A stretch of DNA of 25,779 bases from Trichinella spiralis (lineage: Eukaryota; Nematoda; Enoplea; Trichinellida; Trichinellidae): NCBI GenBank assembly GCA_000181795.3, contig CM012953.1, positions 980,239 through 1,006,017 on the forward strand. Reading direction: 5' to 3'. Made by a program: the position numbers and the translations under genes. The notes under the pieces were generated by a model. That model did no database searches and was not told where the DNA came from. It worked only from the letters and a program-made list of their open reading frames with translations. How positions within the stretch are numbered: position 1 is the first letter of the stretch; every line of letters starts with the position of its first letter. Shown here one piece after another: positions 20,426 through 25,779 of this stretch.

Positions 20426-20519
20426 CACTGATGTAACTGCAAGCCAACAATCGACCAGCGCGTTATTTGGAGAAAATATTCATTCACATTTTCCTCATAT
20501 AATTTTCAATACGAAAGCG
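20426..20519 (-). other. Candidate non-coding 5' exon
   Basis: A 94-nt block bounded by the acceptor TTTCCATTTCAG and the donor ATCAGTG|GTGAGC on the minus strand. It contains CpG-bearing sequence (AACGCGCTGGTCG) in AT-rich surroundings, and upstream of it is another CpG-rich run (GCGCTCGCGTTTGCG). All three frames are closed, so it would be untranslated leader, perhaps of tir-1. Confidence 0.25.
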
Positions 20520-21655
20520 CTGAAATGGAAACGCAAACGCGAGCGCAGACCCAAAAAATAATAACTATAAACACATTAAAAATGAACGCTCATTTTTATT
20601 CAACGACACATTCTTGAGTCTCTATTCTTGTAGTTCACGTTCTCTGCAAAAGATCAAACAGGTTGACAATCAATACTACAGTAAGATTTGATTTTGTTCA
20701 ACAGTTTTTATCCTTGTTAATAAATTGAAACTGAAATTGACATTGGAATTTCAAAAAATATGGTCAACATTTCAAAATTTTTCGCACAAATTTTACAACT
20801 GTTTGCGTTGAAATTTGTAAATCTTTTCACAAACTTGAATATCATAAAGAATGAAAGAGAAATTCATGCACACCATGCTCATCATGCGCGAAGAACAATT
20901 TTATGCTAATCTGGCATTTGACGTTTAAAAAAATTTTTTTGAAAAGCCATATCGACATGTCTGATAAATTTATGCAGTCAAACGTTAACTCAGTAAATAC
21001 TGTCAGATTTATATGAAAGTTCAAAAAAGAAAAAAAAATTTAAACAATAATCAAAAGGATAAATGAGTGAAAGAAAGAATATCACGTGAAAAATTTGAAA
21101 TGAAAAATTATACTTGAACATTGGTTAGCTGTACTTCAATTTAAGACAAATTGATATGACAGTTGCGTACATGTACATTATTTATTGAACGCGTAAAATT
21201 TTATAATAGAAAAGTTGGAAATTTTATTGAAATATCAAATTATTTAAATTTAAATAACAATTATTAAACTGTCGTATAGTTTTTAGAAAAATTTTCTCTC
21301 CAACAGTGACCATTGAACAAATTGTCGAACGAATATTTTCTACAAACACAACTGCTTGCAAACAGGTCGGTAAGCAGGCGGTTTATCACAATTCAAATTG
21401 TTTGTCAAATTTATGATTTTCTGGAAAAGTTTTTTGTCCAACTGCATTTTACATTTAATTCATAAATAATACTAATAATAATTGAAATTGTGACATTTTC
21501 ATTTTCTGTCACTGACAAATTAACAACTGAGCAAAACAATATTTGTATATTTTTTGCAAAGAAATGATTTTCAAATTAATTATCACATCAGAACAGAAAT
21601 GTTAATGTTAATAATTTGAAAATATATTAAGAAACTGATGTGCAAAGTTGCTCAC

Positions 21656-21701
21656 CGTAAGCTTGTTGGAAAATACGACGTTCGAATTATAGGTATATAT
21701 A
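21656..21701 (-). promoter_or_regulatory. Candidate TATA-type start with donor
   Basis: On the minus strand TATATATA (21701-21694) is followed, about 38 nt further on, by the splice donor CTTACG|GTGAGC ending at 21656. The stretch between carries CpGs (TCGAACGTCG). The layout fits a short first exon of a minus-strand gene such as tir-1, but TATA runs are common in this sequence. Confidence 0.2.
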
Positions 21702-22967
21702 GACTATATCATAATGATCATTGAAAAGCAACAGAAAATCAAGATTACGTAATTGATGTGTTTCACGTGGATGAATTGTTGAAAAGTTGACTTGTTGAAT
21801 TTATTTTCAATGCGTGAACAACAAATTTTTTCTCTCGTTCCCAATATAATAATAATAATAACTTGCAAAATCACTTACAATAATACTATTATTTAAAAAT
21901 TTAAACTTTGTTTCTCATATACAGTTATCAACGTACTTTTAAATAAATTTAATCCACGCAATAAACAATATTTGCATCAAACTATCAATACAAATATGAG
22001 TAACAACGCCCTTGTTCGTACTGCTGCTACTGCTATTTAAAGTTTAACTTCTATTTCGTAATCAACTTTCATACGTTTCACGTCTTTTATTAAAATGCAA
22101 AACATTTTCACAACCCACGACAAGATTATTTAAAAATCACTTTCAGTTTCAGGTTGAATTTTATTTAAATAAACAAATGAATATTATTATTATAAATATA
22201 AGTATGCATGTTGGTATCATTGTCTTTATGAAAATTTTGATTGCATTAATGAAACGTTTGCATTTATTGCTTACGCATAAAGCAACAAATATTGAAATAA
22301 AACGCCTGTAAATTTTCACACATATTGCGTCATTTGAAGAACCAATTTTATTTCAATTTTAAAAATGAACATGAAAAATTTTAATATGAAACTCATTTCT
22401 AACTTTCAATATTAATTTTTCGTCTTATTCACAATTTATAGTTTATTAATGTTGTAAACTTTAAAATTATTTCAAACAAACATTGCAAAATGTTCGAATG
22501 CAACTGGACTATATAGAAATGAATAAAAACGAAGTTCAATTATATTGTAGTTGCTCATAAATAATAATAATAATGTTTAATAAATGAATAATATAAAATT
22601 ATGCGTTTATTTGAATAATTTTTGACTTTTCATGTGCAGCGTGACTCAATAAAAAAAAAATTTCAAAAATAAAATCAACAAATTATTATACTTAATTATA
22701 ATATGAAAATGAAATCATTTTCTTTAACTTATAATTTCAGACAATTATTAATTTTATTAATAATAAAATATTCGTGTAAATTAAAAAAATTAAGGCAAAT
22801 TGTATATTACTTTTAAAAGTGCTAATTTTATTGACTTACTTTTTTTTCAATGTGGATTTTGATCAAATCTCTCCATTTCGCTCATTTAGCAAATTTGTCG
22901 ATCACGGTTTGGTTTAACTGGAAATATGCTGAAGAAAACTGTCGTGCCGTTAAGATTTATTTAACAG

Positions 22968-23096
22968 CTCTTGGTGCTTGTTTGTTTAATATTAGTGAAA
23001 GCTAATGGGATGTCTGAATGCGATTCTGTCAAGCGGTTACACACCAGACACGATGGCGCCAACGTGCTTAAATTTTTTTTACATCCCCCTAGGAAG
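22968..23096 (+). other. Exon-like open segment, gene unknown
   Basis: Between the acceptor TTTATTTAACAG and the donor AGGAAG|GTACAG the plus strand is open for 129 nt (43 codons, phase 0 at both ends). It reads LLVLVCLILVKANG, MSECDSVKRLHTRHDGANVL and KFFLHPPRK. It is more GC- and CpG-rich than its surroundings, and its first part resembles a signal peptide core. A single TAA separates it from an upstream in-frame ATG at 22927. No neighbouring exon of such a gene was found, and the island could equally be regulatory. Confidence 0.22.
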
Positions 23097-23809
23097 GTAC
23101 AGTTGATCATCATATATTTAATTCATTTTACTCACTCATTTTAAATTTAATATTTTTCTCTTAATGCGAATGATTTTATTATATTATTTTTCAAAATACC
23201 ATAACAACAACAACGACGACGACGACCTTTCTTTATCATTTTCTATGAAACAATGATAAATGTTGTTTACGGTTTGGTTCCTTTTTTTCCCATGAAAGCA
23301 CAAAATTTTCAAAATAATAAATTGTTCAATTCCGGGGAAATAGATTTTACTGTTTTTGTTAATATTAATATTTTCGTGGAATATGCAATTTGTAAAAGGA
23401 AGAGAAAAAACAAGCTCCACTAGAAAGCATTGCAATAGTAACTATTGCAGTATAAAATTTGCAACAGCAAATTCAATATAGCGTTGCAATTTTGAACAAA
23501 AGCAGTGGCTATTTTTTTTAATTTTATACGTTGAATATTTTACAAGCATATGTTACAAAATTTTAATTTGTCATTACATTAAACATTGTTAAGCGTTAGC
23601 TATTGAAAACAAAATAATTATCATTCTTTTCCCAATTATTCAACTACAACAATCCATTGTTAACTATAGAAATATTTCCACAAATTCAAGTAAGATACCA
23701 ATTGGAGATTTCTGATTTGAAATAAAAAAATTTCAATAAACACTGAAGTGGATTTTTAAAAAATATTTACATTAAATTATTGATTAAAAAGAATTTTGAA
23801 AGAACTCAC

Positions 23810-23950
23810 CGTAAAAGATTTTCACCAGACCACCGCAGACTGATGATGATAATGCTCTTGCTCTTGCGAGCTTGCTTCAATGTTGTTCAATTTTTCATTA
23901 TACACGCGGAAGCGGCTCCTTGCTGACGTAAAAATTTGATAAAGTCATAC
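23810..23950 (-). other. Candidate 5' exon next to a consensus donor
   Basis: A GC-richer island (GCCGCTTCCGCGTG, CTCGCAAGAGCAAGAGC) on the minus strand ends at the donor TTTTACG|GTGAGTTC, a full GTGAGT consensus. ATG frames inside it are short (the longest starts MTLSNFYVSKEPLPRV), so it would be mostly untranslated leader. On the plus strand the same island has an open frame MMIMLLLLRACFNVVQFF.. of 27 codons that resembles a signal peptide but has no downstream gene. Confidence 0.28.
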
Positions 23951-24706
23951 TGAGAATGAAAAGCCATGTTTTCAAACAATCATTGCCCACAAAAACTTTG
24001 AATAATAATGTGAAAAACCAAAAAAAACTGATTACACAACGAAGCAACTAAAGATATTTCATTATAAGCACGACAAAATTGTTCTTTTGAAATTTAATGG
24101 ATTACTTATAATTATTACTACTTGGCTATGATTTTTGGAAAAATTTTCTCTATGCTGTCAGATACAAGATTGCGCTGATGCTTCATTTGAAATTTTTGCA
24201 TTAAATATGATTAGTATACTTTATTCTACATTTTTGAATAAACTTTTGTCATAAATGTTCGTGTCAACACCAAATGTAATTTACTTGAAAACTTTCAGTT
24301 GCATATATCAACTAAATTTGAAGTCAAATATTGTATCATAAAAATACACGACTGAGTAATGCAATCAATTTTATATTTGAAGACGCATGTTATACTTATA
24401 GAAAATTATATTTCTATACTGTCATGTTGACTTTTCTCAATAAATCAATGTTAATAATTTTTTCATCTAAATTCTTTTGTTTTAAATAGTTAAAAAAGCT
24501 TGCAATTAAATAATAAGATACCATTATTTTTCTTAAACCAACACTTTGCACTAAAAATGAAAAACTTTCTTAAATCAACTGATTGCCAATAATTATTTTT
24601 GTAACCGTTTGTTTATATTCAAGATGAGCGTTCTACTGTCAGCATTTCGATGATAACGATGTTATTTCAGATCAAATAAAAAGAAAATCAAGGTTCATAT
24701 AAAATG

Positions 24707-24712
24707 TTTATT
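24707..24712 (-). promoter_or_regulatory. rps-21 poly(A) signal AATAAA
   Basis: AATAAA on the minus strand begins 25 nt after the rps-21 stop codon, implying a very short 3' UTR of the kind usual for nematode ribosomal protein genes. Confidence 0.65.
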
Positions 24713-24736
24713 TCCTTCCAACATTTGCAGTGATGA

Positions 24737-25231
24737 TCAGTTAAAATCTCTGAAATAATAAATATCAAAAATAAAAACTAAACACAGAATTATGACATAC
24801 TTGGGCATTAATCCGCTTCGCACTGCAAGTCTGTTGATGGAATCATCCGATTCTCCCATTCGTCGTATCGCCCCGGAGATTGCATACTTTTCGGTATCTC
24901 CGGTCATCTTCCCAGTAACAGGATTAACCTTCAATTATTAAACAAATATGAATAATATAAAAAAAACTCTAGAGAAATACACTTACTTTAGCAATCTCAA
25001 TCTGAACAGACGCGTGATCTTTGGCAGAAACAATGCGACTGCTAGCAGAACTATTGAAATAAATCAGAATCAAACAAACAAATTACGCAACATTACAAAA
25101 ATAAATAAATGATAAAACAGAAACTTGAATTCACACTATCTCACTAATTCACTATTAAAATAATCTAATTAAAACACTAACCATTTTCGTGGAATGTAGA
25201 GATCTACGAATTCCCCAAGTTCGTTTTGCAT
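24737..25231 (-). CDS. rps-21: Small ribosomal subunit protein eS21 (RPS21)
   Basis: A complete gene for the eukaryote-specific 40S protein eS21, needed for 40S maturation. The exons are 25231-25182, 25050-24987, 24928-24801 and 24749-24737, with GT..AG introns of 131, 58 and 51 bp and matching phases. They give 84 residues, against 83 in human. The sequence starts [20 protein letters not shown], continues SRIVSAKDHASVQIEIAK, contains the signature KYAISGAIRRMGESDDSINR, and ends LAVRSGLMPKDFN. The ATG matches the conserved MQN start of the family. The last coding exon is only 13 nt (K/DFN and stop), yet its product matches the PKDF ending I recall in C. elegans. The third exon alone looks like an isolated ORF if the splicing is not followed. 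Confidence 0.95.
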
Positions 25232-25248
25232 TTTTCAGTATTTATTAC

Positions 25249-25250
25249 CT
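25249..25250 (-). promoter_or_regulatory. Possible (trans-)splice acceptor upstream of rps-21
   Basis: TTTTAATATTTAG on the minus strand ends 17 nt before the rps-21 ATG, leaving a leader GTAATAAATACTGAAAA. This could be a spliced-leader acceptor or the end of a 5' UTR intron. No spliced-leader sequence is present in the genomic DNA to decide. Confidence 0.3.
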
Positions 25251-25779
25251 AAATATTAAAAGTAATATATTATAACAAGAAAAACATAAAAGCGTACTTC
25301 AACAAACAAAGCCCTGTTTATGAAGAAACGATTAATGAATACAGTATGAAATTGATGAGTTGGTTTAATTTTTTCAATAGTGTTAGCAAGTTCTTTTGTC
25401 AACTGTTTAAACTGTCAGTACACATTGTTAAAACAGTTTATGCAAATTTAATTGGAAAATTTTAATTGCTTACTTTCTTTAATTTCTTCTAATAATTATT
25501 AGTTGAATTTTATAATTAAATTATGAACATTATATTTAACGGTTAGGAAAATTAAAGAAACTTCCAACTCATTGATTTTTACTTTATGGTTATCTTAGTA
25601 AAGTAAAAAATTTAGTAAGTTTGCAGTCTTCGAATAGTTCAGCGTCATGCTTATATCTTATTCATTAGAATTTCTTACTGCTACTACTTTTCAGCAATAA
25701 TATTGCAGTGTTAGAGTCAGACTAGCGACAGTAATCTGAACGTTCCAGTATGAAATAGAACCAGAACGTTCGTTCGTCC
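25251..25779. other. rps-21 upstream region
   Basis: AT-rich sequence with no open frame of note. The last 80 bp are GC-richer and could be the rps-21 promoter and start region, or belong to a neighbour off the window. They hold two GAACGTTC palindromes. Confidence 0.4.
25738..25771. promoter_or_regulatory. Paired GAACGTTC palindromes
   Basis: Perfect 8-bp palindromes at 25738-25745 and 25764-25771, 26 bp apart start to start, with further GAA and TTC triplets between and after them. Alternating GAA/TTC units are the building blocks of heat-shock elements, but the spacing here is not the strict 5-bp array. Confidence 0.3.

Larger units (their letters stand above)
14743..24706. other. 10-kb region without a recognised gene (tir-1 upstream)
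   Basis: AT-rich DNA between tir-1 and rps-21. No known protein was seen in any frame. The contents are microsatellites: CAAG repeats 17391-17411, CTGT repeats 18394-18425, TTTA repeats 19534-19555, GTT repeats 19565-19581 and 19785-19811, and CTG repeats 19843-19865. There are also small CpG-richer islands near good minus-strand donors (20426, 21656, 23810) and one exon-like plus-strand segment (22968-23096). It most plausibly holds tir-1 promoters, 5' non-coding exons and long first introns, but this is inference. Confidence 0.5.

Noticed and set aside
1-25779. CRISPR arrays, prokaryotic operons or phage genes
   Set aside because: Spliceosomal introns and animal-specific genes show this is eukaryotic nuclear DNA. 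The repeats are microsatellites, not spaced direct repeats.

Overview
The window is animal nuclear DNA, most likely from a nematode. It is AT-rich, with short introns (57-59 bp where they can be measured), many microsatellites, and three recognisable genes. Two things favour a nematode: the ribosomal protein ends in PKDF(N), as I recall for the C. elegans protein, and the SARM1 homologue has the TIR-1 style ARM-SAM-SAM-TIR layout with a long low-complexity N-terminus. A Trichinella-like (Dorylaimia) lineage would fit the KRBA2-like integrase fossil and the short introns. That placement is inference and was not tested.

Layout. (1) 123-1015, plus strand: the last four exons of the PP2A B55 regulatory subunit gene; its 5' part lies off the window. 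(2) 1016-8868: mostly non-coding. It holds a decayed KRBA2-like integrase element (about 2045-3250, minus strand), an anonymous GC-richer block (about 5690-6480) with a Helitron-type hairpin, and simple repeats. (3) 8998-14742, minus strand: tir-1/SARM1, reconstructed here as nine exons and about 1246 residues. It has a low-complexity N-terminus, one 2061-nt exon carrying ARM, SAM, SAM and the start of TIR, and a TIR exon that keeps the catalytic glutamate. (4) 14743-24706: about 10 kb with no recognised gene. It has scattered CpG-richer islands next to good minus-strand splice donors, which could be alternative 5' exons of tir-1. There is also one exon-like open segment on the plus strand (22968-23096). 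(5) 24737-25231, minus strand: a complete four-exon rps-21 gene encoding 84 residues, with AATAAA 25 nt past the stop. (6) 25232-25779: its upstream region, ending in two GAACGTTC palindromes.

The three genes have unrelated housekeeping or signalling roles (phosphatase targeting, NAD+ cleavage and p38 signalling, small ribosomal subunit). I see no sign of an operon or shared pathway. The most notable points are two single-base insertions that break the frame in an otherwise perfect B55 exon, the run of frame-neutral (phase 0/0) exons in the tir-1 N-terminus, and the possible alternative ends of tir-1.
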